Shown: positions 1 to 7,905 of the stretch, in pieces | How the letters are laid out: each line of letters opens with the position of its first letter | How positions within the stretch are numbered: position 1 is the stretch's first letter | Source of the DNA: Aquiluna sp. | GTDB lineage: Bacteria; Actinomycetota; Actinomycetes; Actinomycetales; Microbacteriaceae | Assembly: GCA_018402615.1 (NCBI GenBank) | Contig: JAGYIH010000005.1 | Coordinates: 1 to 49,772 of the forward strand | Direction of reading: 5' to 3' | Length of the DNA stretch: 49,772 bases | Made by a program: the position numbers and the translations under genes | Notes under the pieces: model-generated | The model's database searches: none | What the model was told of the DNA's origin: nothing | Seen by the model: the letters and a program-made list of their open reading frames with translations, nothing else

Positions 1-49
1 TCCGGCTTAGGGGAAGAAAGCCGGGACGGCCAAGGATCAAAGTGCAGGG

Positions 50-481
50 TTAGAACAGTCCGGGAATCACCTCCTGGGCCTGGTTTGCGAAGGATTCCTC
101 GTTGGAAGCTAGATACTCACTCCAACTCTTGGCATCCCAAATTTCAGCTCTCGAGCCAACTCCGATGATTACCAATTCTTTGTTTAGCCCGGCGTAGTCG
201 CGCAGCAGTTGGGGCAGCAAGACCCTGCCCTGCTTATCGGGGGTTTCATCGGAGGCTCCCGAGAGAAAGACACGTAGGTAGCGACGGGCCTCTTCCGAGG
301 TGACCGGTGCCTGGGAAATTTTCTGATGCACGCTTTGGAACTCTTTGGCCGAGAAAACGTAGAGGCAACGCTCCTGGCCTCTTGTGACCACAATGCCCTC
401 GGAAAGCTCATCCCTGAAGCGCGAGGGCAAGATGATTCGGCCCTTGTCATCGAGCTTTGGGGTATGCGTGCCTAGCAACAT
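50..481 (-). CDS. mraZ: Transcriptional regulator MraZ
   Basis: MraZ is the DNA-binding regulator that opens the division and cell wall (dcw) cluster and represses its own promoter. The protein has two AbrB-like halves, each with the family signature: [13 protein letters not shown] near residue 12 and DKQGRVLLP near residue 82. I start it at the ATG at 481 (143 residues, the usual length), which follows a purine-rich GGGGAAGGGG stretch. The open frame reaches 532, but that extension would run through the operator repeats. The rest of the dcw cluster (rsmH, ftsL and so on) should lie beyond the left edge of the window. Identity is very secure. Confidence 0.95.
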   Translation of the reverse strand: MLLGTHTPKLDDKGRIILPSRFRDELSEGIVVTRGQERCLYVFSAKEFQSVHQKISQAPVTSEEARRYLRVFLSGASDETPDKQGRVLLPQLLRDYAGLNKELVIIGVGSRAEIWDAKSWSEYLASNEESFANQAQEVIPGLF

Positions 482-501
482 TGCTAACCCCTTCCCCGAA
501 G

Positions 502-534
502 CTTTGCTCCACTTTACTCCACTTTGCTCCACTT
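502..534 (-). promoter_or_regulatory. MraZ operator: three 10-bp direct repeats
   Basis: Read on the minus strand, this stretch holds three copies of AAGTGGAG spaced exactly 10 bp apart (cores near 505-512, 515-522 and 525-532), just upstream of the mraZ ATG. MraZ binding regions known from other bacteria are tandem GTGG-type boxes about one helical turn apart, so the array is very likely the autoregulatory operator of the dcw cluster. The protein-DNA contact is inferred from family knowledge. Confidence 0.85.
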
Positions 535-574
535 TTGGATAAAAATCAACGTTTTTTATTCCCGTTTCGTTAAA

Positions 575-602
575 AAAGAAACCCCCCGCTTTCGCGAGGG
601 GT
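575..602 (-). terminator. Rho-independent terminator after the DUF3040 gene
   Basis: On the minus strand a GC-rich stem (ACCCCTCGC, loop GAAA, GCGGGGGGT, one mismatch) is followed by TTTCTTTTTT. It lies 20 bases after the stop of the DUF3040 gene and before the mraZ promoter, so it should isolate the dcw promoter from upstream readthrough. Confidence 0.8.
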
Positions 603-622
603 CGATTGCTAGGAGTTTTTAG

Positions 623-970
623 CTAGTCATTATTGAATCGCTGGTTCCAGCGATCCTCAAAAAAGTTTTTGCCTCCGCCAGCCTCAGGGATTTTGGGCAT
701 GTCCGGTAGGCGGAAGTTACTCGAGGCCACGATCAGTCCAGCCAGCATGACGATGAATGCGATGACCCCGAAAAATGCAACCTGAAGAATCACTGCAAAG
801 ACCAGCAGGACCAGTCCCACAAGGGTGGATAGCACGCCAGCCACCAGCTTGCCCGCACTCTTATTGGAGGTGCCGACCGACTTCACCTTGTTCGCGAAAG
901 CGGCATCATCCTGGAGCAGATTGCGCTCCATTTCCTCTAACAGCTTTTGCTCTTGCTCCGACAGTGCCAT
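623..970 (-). CDS. DUF3040 small membrane protein
   Basis: This 115-residue protein opens with the MALSEQEQKLLEEMERNL motif typical of DUF3040, followed by an acidic helix. Residues about 43-85 are hydrophobic and form one or two transmembrane segments (GVLSTLVGLVLLVFAVILQ and a second stretch), and the tail is polar. The ATG at 970 has a good ribosome binding site (AGGAGAAA). DUF3040 proteins sit close to mraZ in many actinobacteria (Rv2169c in M. tuberculosis), which suggests an envelope or division role, but no biochemical function is established. It is transcribed divergently from the prenyl synthase gene. Confidence 0.85.
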   Translation of the reverse strand: MALSEQEQKLLEEMERNLLQDDAAFANKVKSVGTSNKSAGKLVAGVLSTLVGLVLLVFAVILQVAFFGVIAFIVMLAGLIVASSNFRLPDMPKIPEAGGGKNFFEDRWNQRFNND

Positions 971-996
971 TGCTATTTCTCCTAAGTCGCCTCTTT

Positions 997-1025
997 ATTG
1001 TAAACAGTGGCAAGCCGCTAGGCTA
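997..1025. promoter_or_regulatory. Divergent promoter region with near-palindromic -10 element
   Basis: The plus strand has TTGTAA (998-1003), a 15-bp spacer and TAGGCT (1019-1024), seven bases before the GTG at 1032, so the plus-strand transcript would be nearly leaderless. The same site reads TAGCCTA on the minus strand and could serve the DUF3040 gene; TACAAT at 997-1002 (minus) is another candidate -10 for that gene. The call rests on sequence only. Confidence 0.5.
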
Positions 1026-1031
1026 TCCCCT

Positions 1032-2132
1032 GTGCCTCAAGATTTCCTGTTAGAGCTGGTGCAGCAGAAGCTGGACAACTTTTGTGAAGCCAAGCGCACC
1101 GAGCTCATAGAAATCTCTGAAGATTTAGAACCACTAATTGACTTCACACAATCCCTACTTTCAGGTGGAAAAAGATTTCGAGCGCTTTTTTGCTTCTGGT
1201 CCTGGGCCGGATACCAAAAAAATGAGGTCTCGCTACAAGAACTAACCATCCAATCCCCCATTGTCGGAGTTGCCGCAGCGTTAGAAATGTTTCATGCCGC
1301 CGCCCTGGTTCACGACGATCTACTGGATCAAAGTGATACCCGCCGCGGCCAACCCGCAATTCACAAGAGGTTTGAGAGCCTGCACGCTAACCAAAGTTAC
1401 GCTGGCAATAAGGAGCGCTTTGGCGTTGCGGGTTCGGTCTTGGTGGGTGACATGATGCTGGCTTGGAGCTCGGAATTATTTGGAGATGCTCTTTTGCACC
1501 TTCCCGAAGAAGCCGCGGAGGCAGCCTGCCGACACGAGTTTGGCAGAATGCGCTTTGAGGTAATGGCCGGTCAGTACCTGGATGTGCTTGAGGAGCACGC
1601 TGCCAGCACGCGACCAAAGGGCCAGGCAGTCGCAAGAGCCAACAACATCATGCTTTACAAGACTGCGAAGTACTCGCTCGAGGCTCCGCTACTAATTGGC
1701 GCTGCCCTTTCCGGTGCTCCAGAGCAAAACCTTAGGGGACTCAGCGAATTTGGTATACCTCTTGGAATGGCGTTCCAATTGCGTGATGACATGCTTGGGG
1801 TCTTCGGGGATCCGGAGGAAACCGGGAAACCTGCGGGTGATGACCTGAGGGAAGGCAAGCGCACCGTGCTGGTAGCGCTCACTCAGGAGAACATCCCGGG
1901 TTCAGTGCAAAGGACATTTGAAGAACTTTTGAACTCTGGAGAAATTGACACCGAACAACTGGACTTCATGCGGCAGGTCATCTCCGAATCCGGAGCGTCA
2001 GAGAAAACCGAAAGGCTTATCGAGGAGCATTCAAACCGCTCCATTGAGGCGCTAGCGAATCTGGAAATCTCGAATCAGGGTAGAGAGATGCTCGCCGCAC
2101 TTGCCGACAAGGTCATAAACCGAAGCAGGTAA
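1032..2132 (+). CDS. Polyprenyl diphosphate synthase (trans-type)
   Basis: This trans-prenyltransferase (366 residues) condenses isopentenyl diphosphate units onto an allylic primer to give a C20 or longer prenyl diphosphate for carotenoids, quinones or membrane lipids. Visible motifs are GGKRFR near residue 45, the first aspartate-rich motif DDLLDQSDTRRG at about 95, and the second, DDMLGVFGDP, at about 252, followed by GDDLREGKRT. The open frame extends back to 825, but that part overlaps the divergent gene and looks non-coding. The GTG at 1032 gives VPQDFLLELV and follows a -10-like TAGGCT, suggesting leaderless initiation. Chain length cannot be fixed from sequence alone. It corresponds in position to idsA2 (Rv2173). 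Confidence 0.88.
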   Translation: MPQDFLLELVQQKLDNFCEAKRTELIEISEDLEPLIDFTQSLLSGGKRFRALFCFWSWAGYQKNEVSLQELTIQSPIVGVAAALEMFHAAALVHDDLLDQSDTRRGQPAIHKRFESLHANQSYAGNKERFGVAGSVLVGDMMLAWSSELFGDALLHLPEEAAEAACRHEFGRMRFEVMAGQYLDVLEEHAASTRPKGQAVARANNIMLYKTAKYSLEAPLLIGAALSGAPEQNLRGLSEFGIPLGMAFQLRDDMLGVFGDPEETGKPAGDDLREGKRTVLVALTQENIPGSVQRTFEELLNSGEIDTEQLDFMRQVISESGASEKTERLIEEHSNRSIEALANLEISNQGREMLAALADKVINRSR

Positions 2133-2135
2133 TTG

Positions 2136-2474
2136 CTATCCCAGGGTTTGGGCTGCTCGCCTTACCGGGGCCTTGTGGCCCTTCAAAAGTGCAGCAATTG
2201 GAGTCTCATCCAGATTGTCGTTTTCCTCATAAAGCCATTCAATGGCCTCTTCTGTCTTGAGACCGAGATCCAAAAGCAACAGCATGGTGCCGCGAATGCT
2301 GCTGAGTGGTTCTCCATCAACAATCAGGTGGGCGGGTATCTTTGGTTCCTTATCCACCCGCACCGAAAACAGAATGTGCTCTTCGATTAGCCTCCGAACC
2401 TTGCCGGCAGAAAGGCCCAGGGCCTGAGCCACCTCATCAATTGTGAGCCACTCGGTGATTTTGTCAGTTACCAC
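2136..2474 (-). CDS. Rv2175c-family DNA-binding protein
   Basis: A 112-residue protein with an N-terminal helix-turn-helix (WLTIDEVAQALGLSAGKVRRLIEE) and a C-terminal segment typical of the Rv2175c family, whose mycobacterial member binds DNA and is a substrate of the kinase PknL. Two starts are possible: one at 2492, and a GTG at 2474 preceded by AGGAGA at good spacing; I prefer the latter. It overlaps the end of aroG by 11 bases and probably shares its transcript. It converges with the prenyl synthase gene with only 3 bases between the stops. The target genes are unknown. Confidence 0.8.
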   Translation of the reverse strand: MVTDKITEWLTIDEVAQALGLSAGKVRRLIEEHILFSVRVDKEPKIPAHLIVDGEPLSSIRGTMLLLLDLGLKTEEAIEWLYEENDNLDETPIAALLKGHKAPVRRAAQTLG

Positions 2475-3813
2475 TCTGTCTCCTGGTTTCAACCAACTTC
2501 TCCGCGACTAAAAAGGCTAGCTCAAGTGATTGCATGTGATTCAGCCTCGGGTCGCAAACGGACTCGTAACGCTCTGCCAAAGTACTCTCGTCAATCTGAT
2601 CGGAACCACCAAGGCACTCTGCAACATCATCTCCGGTGAGCTCGACGTGGAGGCCTCCCGGGTGAGTGCCAAGTGCCTTGTGAACCTCAAAGAAACCGTT
2701 GACTTCGTCCATGACGTCATCGAAGCGTCTGGACTTATAGCCATTCTTGGTGGTCATTCCATTGCCGTGCATTGGGTCGGTGATCCAAAGCGGTGTTGCA
2801 CCGGAATCCCGAACAGCCTGCACCAACTTAGGCAGTTCGTCACGAATTTTTCCGGCTCCCATGCGGCTAATCAGTGTCAACCGGCCCGGCTCGCGCTCGG
2901 GATCCAACTTGTCAATCAGTGCCAAAACATCGGCTTCGGAGGTTGTTGGTCCAAGCTTCACGCCAAGAGGGTTTCTGACTCGAGACAAAAAGTCAACGTG
3001 AGCTCCGTCAAGCTGACGAGTGCGCTCACCAATCCAAATGAAGTGCCCAGAGGTCACGTAGGGAGTTTCAGTTCTGGAGTCGATGCGAGTTAGTGGTCGC
3101 TCGTAGTCAAACAGCAGACCCTCGTGAGAGACAAAGAACTCTGTGGCACGCAACTCTGCAGAATCAACGCCGCAGGCCTCCATGAATCTCATGGCCCTAT
3201 CGATGTCACCAGCTATCGATTCATACTTCTTATTGGCGGGGTTATCAGTGAAGCCCTTATTCCAGGCGTGCACCTCGCGCAAATCAGCAAAGCCTCCGGT
3301 TGTGAATGCCCGGATGAGGTTCAATGTGCTGGCCGAAGTGTTATACGCCCTGAGCAGTCGTTCGGGGTCGTTGACCCTGGCCTCTGGCGTGAATTCAAAG
3401 CTGTTGACCGCGTCGCCGCGGTAGGCAGGAAGCGTTACGCCCTCGCGGGTTTCGTCGTCAGAGGATCTTGGCTTGGCAAACTGCCCGGCCATTCGACCCA
3501 TCTTTATTACCGGCAACGAGGACCCGTACATCAGCACAACTGCCATCTGTAAAACGGTCTTTATCCGGTTTCTGATTCGGTCAGCGGTGGCATCAACAAA
3601 TGTTTCGGCACAGTCGCCACCTTGAAGCAGGAATGCCTCGCCACGAGCAGCCTGGGCGATGCGGTCCCGGAGCGTGTCTACCTCACCCGCAAAAACCAGT
3701 GGCGGCAGGGCAGCGAGCTGGGAGCGGACAGTAGCCAGTTTCTCAAGGTCACCCCAGGTTGGCTGCTGCTTAGCCTCTAAGTTGACGTAATTATCTAGCC
3801 CAAAGTCACTCAC
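2464..3813 (-). CDS. aroG: 3-deoxy-7-phosphoheptulonate synthase, class II
   Basis: Catalyses the first step of the shikimate pathway, joining phosphoenolpyruvate and erythrose 4-phosphate. Class II features are present: LLQGGDCAE with the metal-binding cysteine, KMGRMAGQFAKPRS, SHEGLLFDYE, and the C-terminal HPGGLHVELTGDDV. The open frame begins at 3870 inside plsC; I start at the GTG at 3813 (449 residues, VSDFGLDNY) because GAGGAAA lies just before it and it begins 10 bases after the plsC stop. M. tuberculosis AroG is regulated through contact with an AroQ-type chorismate mutase; in this window the only chorismate mutase is of the AroH type (20816-21178), so that regulation may differ. Confidence 0.93.
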   Translation of the reverse strand: MSDFGLDNYVNLEAKQQPTWGDLEKLATVRSQLAALPPLVFAGEVDTLRDRIAQAARGEAFLLQGGDCAETFVDATADRIRNRIKTVLQMAVVLMYGSSLPVIKMGRMAGQFAKPRSSDDETREGVTLPAYRGDAVNSFEFTPEARVNDPERLLRAYNTSASTLNLIRAFTTGGFADLREVHAWNKGFTDNPANKKYESIAGDIDRAMRFMEACGVDSAELRATEFFVSHEGLLFDYERPLTRIDSRTETPYVTSGHFIWIGERTRQLDGAHVDFLSRVRNPLGVKLGPTTSEADVLALIDKLDPEREPGRLTLISRMGAGKIRDELPKLVQAVRDSGATPLWITDPMHGNGMTTKNGYKSRRFDDVMDEVNGFFEVHKALGTHPGGLHVELTGDDVAECLGGSDQIDESTLAERYESVCDPRLNHMQSLELAFLVAEKLVETRRQSGN

Positions 3814-3823
3814 TAGTTTCCTC

Positions 3824-4510
3824 TTACTCTGCTCTTGCAAGTCGGTTGCGAACGGTAGATGCGTAGACATCGCTATAGCGCTGCCCAGAAAGTCTCATTA
3901 TTCGATAAACAATCTGGTCGGTCACCGCTCGCAACACCGCGCGCTCGCCTTCCATTCCAACAAACCTTGAGAAATCAAGCGGTTCTCCAATTGCTACACC
4001 CACCCGCTGAATATTCGGGTACTTCTGACCAATCGGCATAACCTTCTCGGTGTCAATCATGGCGACCGGGATGACCGGAACCTGCGCCTCTAAAACCATG
4101 CGAGCGATTCCGGTGCGACCTCGATATAAGGTTGCATCTGGACTTCTGGTGCCCTCTGGGTAAATGCCTAGCAAGGAGCCTCGCTCGAGTACACCGAGCC
4201 CGGTATTTAGCGAGTCTTCAGAGGCCTTACCGCCTGAACGATCAATTGGCAATTGACCGGTGGCCTTGAAAAACCAGCGGATAACTGCGCCTTTTAGGCC
4301 GGGGCCTGTGAAGTAATCCATTTTCGCCAGGAAAGTGACCTGGCGACGCAGCTTGAGGGGCAAAAAGATGGAGTCAACAAATGACAGGTGGTTAGAGGCC
4401 AAAATGGCGGCTCCAGATTTTGGTACGTGCTCAGCGCCGCGAACCCAGGGCCTAAACAGGATGTTCAGGATTGGCCCTAAAACAAAGTTCTTCAAGAAAA
4501 AGTAGGTCAC
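3824..4510 (-). CDS. plsC: 1-acyl-sn-glycerol-3-phosphate acyltransferase
   Basis: Transfers an acyl chain to the sn-2 position of lysophosphatidate at the cytoplasmic membrane, giving phosphatidic acid. The catalytic NHxxxxD motif is NHLSFVD (His41 and Asp46), followed by FKATGQLPIDR near 82 and EGTRS at 119-123, the substrate-binding block. A hydrophobic N-terminal segment (FFLKNFVLGPILNILF) could anchor it. The start is a GTG preceded by CTGGAG. It lies 24 bases after the ROK kinase gene and 10 bases before aroG, in an apparent operon. At 228 residues it has the usual length; the acyl preference is unknown. Confidence 0.9.
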   Translation of the reverse strand: MTYFFLKNFVLGPILNILFRPWVRGAEHVPKSGAAILASNHLSFVDSIFLPLKLRRQVTFLAKMDYFTGPGLKGAVIRWFFKATGQLPIDRSGGKASEDSLNTGLGVLERGSLLGIYPEGTRSPDATLYRGRTGIARMVLEAQVPVIPVAMIDTEKVMPIGQKYPNIQRVGVAIGEPLDFSRFVGMEGERAVLRAVTDQIVYRIMRLSGQRYSDVYASTVRNRLARAE

Positions 4511-4534
4511 GTGCGCTCCAGTTCGACCATCAGC

Positions 4535-5482
4535 TTAGCCAACGGATTCCCTTGCCAGGTCTGCCGCCCCTATAACCCCCGCCTGGTTTGTGAATTTGGC
4601 CGCAACTATTTTTGGTTCTGGGCGGTATCCCCGGGCGGGCAGCTGCGAGCTGAGCGCTTCCCTAATTGGGTCAAGTATCAGATCTCCGGCTTCGGACAGG
4701 CCGCCACCTATTACAAACACCTGAGGATCTAAAACCGCAACGATTGTCCCCATGGCCTGAGCCAAGTAGTCTGCTGCCGTTCTCACCAGACTCACGGTTC
4801 CCGGATCGGACTCCAAAAGTGCCTGGTAAACGTGCAGTCCGCTGAGCTCCTCACCGTCAGACAGCTCGCGTAAGCGCTGACCCATAGGGCCCTCACTGCC
4901 GGCCAATTTACGCGCAGCCTTAACTACCGCGGAGCCGGAAGAATACTGTTCGACGCAGCCCCTACGGCCACAGCCACACTGGCGGCCATCTTGAACCACC
5001 CCGACATGCCCAAGCTCTCCCCCGATACCAAAGCCGCCACGTCGCAACTTATAGTCGGCAATGATGGCGCCACCGACGCCAGTTCCCAAAGTCAGCATCG
5101 CCATGTCCTTGGAGCCTCTGCCAGCGCCAAACTTATATTCCGCCCAGCCGGCCGCGTTCGCGTCATTTTCGATAAATACCGGGTGGCTAATCCGCTGTTG
5201 CAGTCTCTCCCTGAGTGGTTCATTGCGCCAGTTGAGGTTTGGAGCGTAAAGGATCTGCGCCTGATCGGCATCTATGAATCCAGCGGCAGCGACCCCTACC
5301 CCCGCTATCACGTCTGTCGCCTGTGAGGTCAAATCCTCAATTAGCTGAACAACCGTGCTGACCATCAGGTCGGGGTCTTGCGCAGGTGATGGGACTCTAA
5401 GTTCGACCAAGATCTTGCCCTCGAGATCCACAAGCGCTCCCAAAATCTTGGTCCCGCCGATGTCTATGCCGATGCTTAGCAA
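4535..5482 (-). CDS. ROK-family glucokinase
   Basis: A 315-residue sugar kinase of the ROK family, most likely ATP-dependent glucokinase feeding glycolysis. The phosphate-binding loop GIDIGGTK is at residues 5-12. The family zinc site CGCGRRGCVEQY lies near 165-176, and ENDANAAGWAE and TLGTGVGGAI are the usual ROK sugar and phosphate motifs. It lacks the GIDIGGSGIKG signature of polyphosphate glucokinases, so ATP use is favoured. The start codon appears to be TTG (TTGCTAAGC) after AGGAC. It heads the operon ROK-plsC-aroG-Rv2175c-like. Substrate specificity (glucose or an amino sugar) cannot be settled from sequence. Confidence 0.88.
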   Translation of the reverse strand: MLSIGIDIGGTKILGALVDLEGKILVELRVPSPAQDPDLMVSTVVQLIEDLTSQATDVIAGVGVAAAGFIDADQAQILYAPNLNWRNEPLRERLQQRISHPVFIENDANAAGWAEYKFGAGRGSKDMAMLTLGTGVGGAIIADYKLRRGGFGIGGELGHVGVVQDGRQCGCGRRGCVEQYSSGSAVVKAARKLAGSEGPMGQRLRELSDGEELSGLHVYQALLESDPGTVSLVRTAADYLAQAMGTIVAVLDPQVFVIGGGLSEAGDLILDPIREALSSQLPARGYRPEPKIVAAKFTNQAGVIGAADLARESVG

Positions 5483-5508
5483 ACTAGTCCTAATGTCCTG
5501 AGAGCTTG

Positions 5509-5538
5509 ATTTTATTGGTTGTTGTGGAAAGTGTTCAG
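5509..5538 (-). promoter_or_regulatory. Possible promoter of the ROK kinase operon
   Basis: On the minus strand CTGAAC (5533-5538), an 18-bp spacer and TAAAAT (5509-5514) resemble a sigma-70 type promoter about 27 bases before the TTG start. It is the best match in the 144-bp divergent gap between this operon and the acyl-CoA ligase gene, but the -35 is poor. Confidence 0.35.
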
Positions 5539-5626
5539 TCCAGAAGCTGAAATCTTGTTTGGCAATCTCCCATCGGGGGGTTTAAACAGCAATAAAGTGA
5601 TGTCCACCTAGATATAGGGAGAAACG

Positions 5627-7417
5627 ATGACGTTTTATGATGTGCCGCTGCTGGTCGAGACAAATCCGTCCGAGAACGTAACTGACCTGCTTCTAAAACG
5701 GGTCAGTAAAGACCCCTCGCACGTGCTGTTCTCGAGACAAAACCCTGACGAAAGCTGGCGGGATGTCAGTGGCGGGGAATTCCTGAGCGAGGTCCGCACC
5801 CTGGCCAAGGGGTTGATTGCCTCCGGCATCAAGCCCGGACAGTCGGTAGCGATTATGAGCCGCACCAGATACGAGTGGCCAATGATCGACTTTGCGCTCT
5901 GGTTCGTAGGTGCGGTATCGGTGCCGATCTATGAAACTTCCGCCCCCTCCCAGATTGAGTGGATCCTGAATGATTCAGACGCGGTCGCGTTCTTTATCGA
6001 AACCGACGAGCACTTGGCTCGCTACAAAAAGGTCAGTGCTCCAAAGGTCACCCAGGTCTGGCGAATTGAGTCAAAGGAGTTCAACGATCTGCACGTCAAG
6101 GGCGAGCAGGTTGCAGATGAGGTCTTAGAAACCGCGAGGTCCAGTGCCGAGCTAAAAGATTTGGCCACCATCGTCTACACCTCGGGGACCACCGGCAATC
6201 CAAAAGGCTGCGAACTAACCCACAAGAGCTTTGTTGATCACTGTCGCAATGCCGCCGCCGAAATTCCAGAGCTTGCCAATGAGTACCAGCACTCCCTGAT
6301 CTTTTTGCCAATGGCGCACATCCTCTCTCGCTATGTCTCGGTGATGTGTATTTATGCAGGCATTCGGGTCGGCCACCTTGGAGACCCCAAAAAGGTTGGT
6401 GCCATGCTGCCGATCTTCAAGCCCACCTTCCTGCTAGCAGTTCCGAGAGTCTTCGAAAAGGTATATAACGCCGCTGAACTCAAGGCTGAAGCCGGTGGCA
6501 AGGGCAAAATTTTCCGAGCTGCGGCAGAGACCGCAATTTCTTACTCAAAAGCACTGGATTCGAAGACCGGCCCATCTGCAGCACTAAAGATCAGGCATAA
6601 GTTTTTCGACAAACTGGTGTTCAGCAAGCTTCGAGCCGCAATGGGTGGGCATGTGAAGTTCGCTATCTCGGGCGGTGCCCCGCTTGGAGCCAGGCTCGGG
6701 CACTTCTTCCGTGGCATAGGTCTTATCGTGCTGGAAGGCTACGGTCTCACCGAGACAGCTGCTGCTGCAGTAATTGGAAGGGTAGCTTGGCAAAAAATCG
6801 GCAAGGTTGGCCGTGCACTGCCTGGAACCGGGATCAAGATTGCTGAGGATGGTGAGATTTGGCTTCGCGGCATAAACGTGATGCGAGGCTACTGGCGCAA
6901 TGAGGCTGCCACCCGGGAGGCATTCTCAGAAGACTGGTTCCGCACCGGTGACATAGGTGAACTGGATGAGGATGGCTTCCTGACAATCACCGGCCGCAAG
7001 AAAGAGTTGCTCGTAACCGCCGGTGGTAAAAATGTTGCTCCCGCTCCGATTGAGGACCCGCTGCGAGCTCACCCAATCATTGGTCAGGTCGTCGTAATTG
7101 GCGATGCCAAGCCCTTCATTGGTGCATTGATTTCACTGGATCCAGAAATGGTTCCGGTTTGGACCGCAAATAATGGGATTGAGGAACAACTAACTCTCGC
7201 ACAGGCGGCGAACCACCCGAAGATTCGTCAAGAGGTTCAAAGAGCGGTGGATGAGGTGAACACCAGATTCTCGCAAGCCGAGCAGATTAAGGCTTTTGAA
7301 ATCTTAGAGGTCGAACTAACTGAAGCCTCCGGTCACCTGACTCCCTCGATGAAGATCAAGCGGAATCGGGTTATGGAAGATTTTGAACTTCACGTGAAGC
7401 GGGTTTATCGGGACTAG
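5627..7417 (+). CDS. Long-chain acyl-CoA synthetase (FadD15-type)
   Basis: An AMP-forming ligase (596 residues) that activates fatty acids to acyl-CoA through an acyl-adenylate. The P-loop-like motif TSGTTGNPKG is at about 184-193, the adenylate motif GYGLTETAAA follows near 372, WFRTGDIGELDEDGFL and GRKKELLVTAGGKN mark the hinge and C-terminal domain, and the catalytic lysine region is SMKIKRNRV close to the end. The ATG is preceded by GGGAGAAACG. Synteny with mraZ-aroG-plsC matches the fadD15 locus of mycobacteria. It ends in a 4-base convergent overlap with def. The likely role is recycling of fatty acids for membrane lipids. Confidence 0.92.
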   Translation: MTFYDVPLLVETNPSENVTDLLLKRVSKDPSHVLFSRQNPDESWRDVSGGEFLSEVRTLAKGLIASGIKPGQSVAIMSRTRYEWPMIDFALWFVGAVSVPIYETSAPSQIEWILNDSDAVAFFIETDEHLARYKKVSAPKVTQVWRIESKEFNDLHVKGEQVADEVLETARSSAELKDLATIVYTSGTTGNPKGCELTHKSFVDHCRNAAAEIPELANEYQHSLIFLPMAHILSRYVSVMCIYAGIRVGHLGDPKKVGAMLPIFKPTFLLAVPRVFEKVYNAAELKAEAGGKGKIFRAAAETAISYSKALDSKTGPSAALKIRHKFFDKLVFSKLRAAMGGHVKFAISGGAPLGARLGHFFRGIGLIVLEGYGLTETAAAAVIGRVAWQKIGKVGRALPGTGIKIAEDGEIWLRGINVMRGYWRNEAATREAFSEDWFRTGDIGELDEDGFLTITGRKKELLVTAGGKNVAPAPIEDPLRAHPIIGQVVVIGDAKPFIGALISLDPEMVPVWTANNGIEEQLTLAQAANHPKIRQEVQRAVDEVNTRFSQAEQIKAFEILEVELTEASGHLTPSMKIKRNRVMEDFELHVKRVYRD

Positions 7418-7905
7418 GAGAACCAGGGTTGTTCTCGAAGACTTTTGAATGCGAGCTTCCGCTCGTCTCGGGACAGCCGATCCAAATATAGGTAGCCGTC
7501 CAAGTGATCAACCTCGTGCTGCAGGGCCTGGGCCAGAAGTCCCTCTCCTCGAATTTCGATTTCGGAGCCATCCAGCAGAAAGCCGGCTGCGGTGGCAGCC
7601 GGGTGCCTAAGCACCTTCTGCCAAAGACCCGGGACCGAGAGGCAACCCTCGTCAATCAGTTCTGGTTCACCCTCAACACTTAGAATCCGCGGGTTGATTA
7701 GATAACCCACTTCGCCTTCCACGTTGTAGGCAAAGGCCCGCAACTCCACGCCAATTTGGTTTGCAGCCACCCCGGCCCTGCCGGGTTGACTGGTGGTATC
7801 AATGAGGTCCTGGATTAGGCCAGACACCCTCGAGATATCCACTATCGGTTGGCACGGACTAGTCAGGACCGGATCCCCAAAGAGTCGAATTTCCCTTACG
7901 GTCAA
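7414..7905 (-). CDS. def: Peptide deformylase
   Basis: Removes the formyl group from the initiator methionine of new proteins. All three signature blocks are visible in this 163-residue protein: GVAANQIG (45-52), EGCLS (86-90) with the metal-binding cysteine, and HEVDH (130-134) with the two metal histidines and catalytic glutamate. The start is a TTG that overlaps the stop of the upstream MinD-like gene as TTGA, implying translational coupling. Its TAG stop shares a CTAG with the stop of the acyl-CoA ligase gene on the opposite strand. The usual partner gene fmt is not in the window. Confidence 0.94.
   Translation of the reverse strand: MTVREIRLFGDPVLTSPCQPIVDISRVSGLIQDLIDTTSQPGRAGVAANQIGVELRAFAYNVEGEVGYLINPRILSVEGEPELIDEGCLSVPGLWQKVLRHPAATAAGFLLDGSEIEIRGEGLLAQALQHEVDHLDGYLYLDRLSRDERKLAFKSLREQPWFS

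Noticed and set aside
1..49. Start of rsmH at the left edge
   Set aside because: The expected neighbour should be here, but I could not recognise its N-terminus in these 49 bases, so no call is made.
825..1031. Extension of the prenyl synthase frame to 825
   Set aside because: It lies antisense over the DUF3040 gene, is Ser/Cys-rich and unlike the family; the GTG at 1032 fits family length.
3124..3552. 142-codon frame on the plus strand inside aroG
   Set aside because: Shadow frame of a highly conserved enzyme; no start signal and no recognisable protein.
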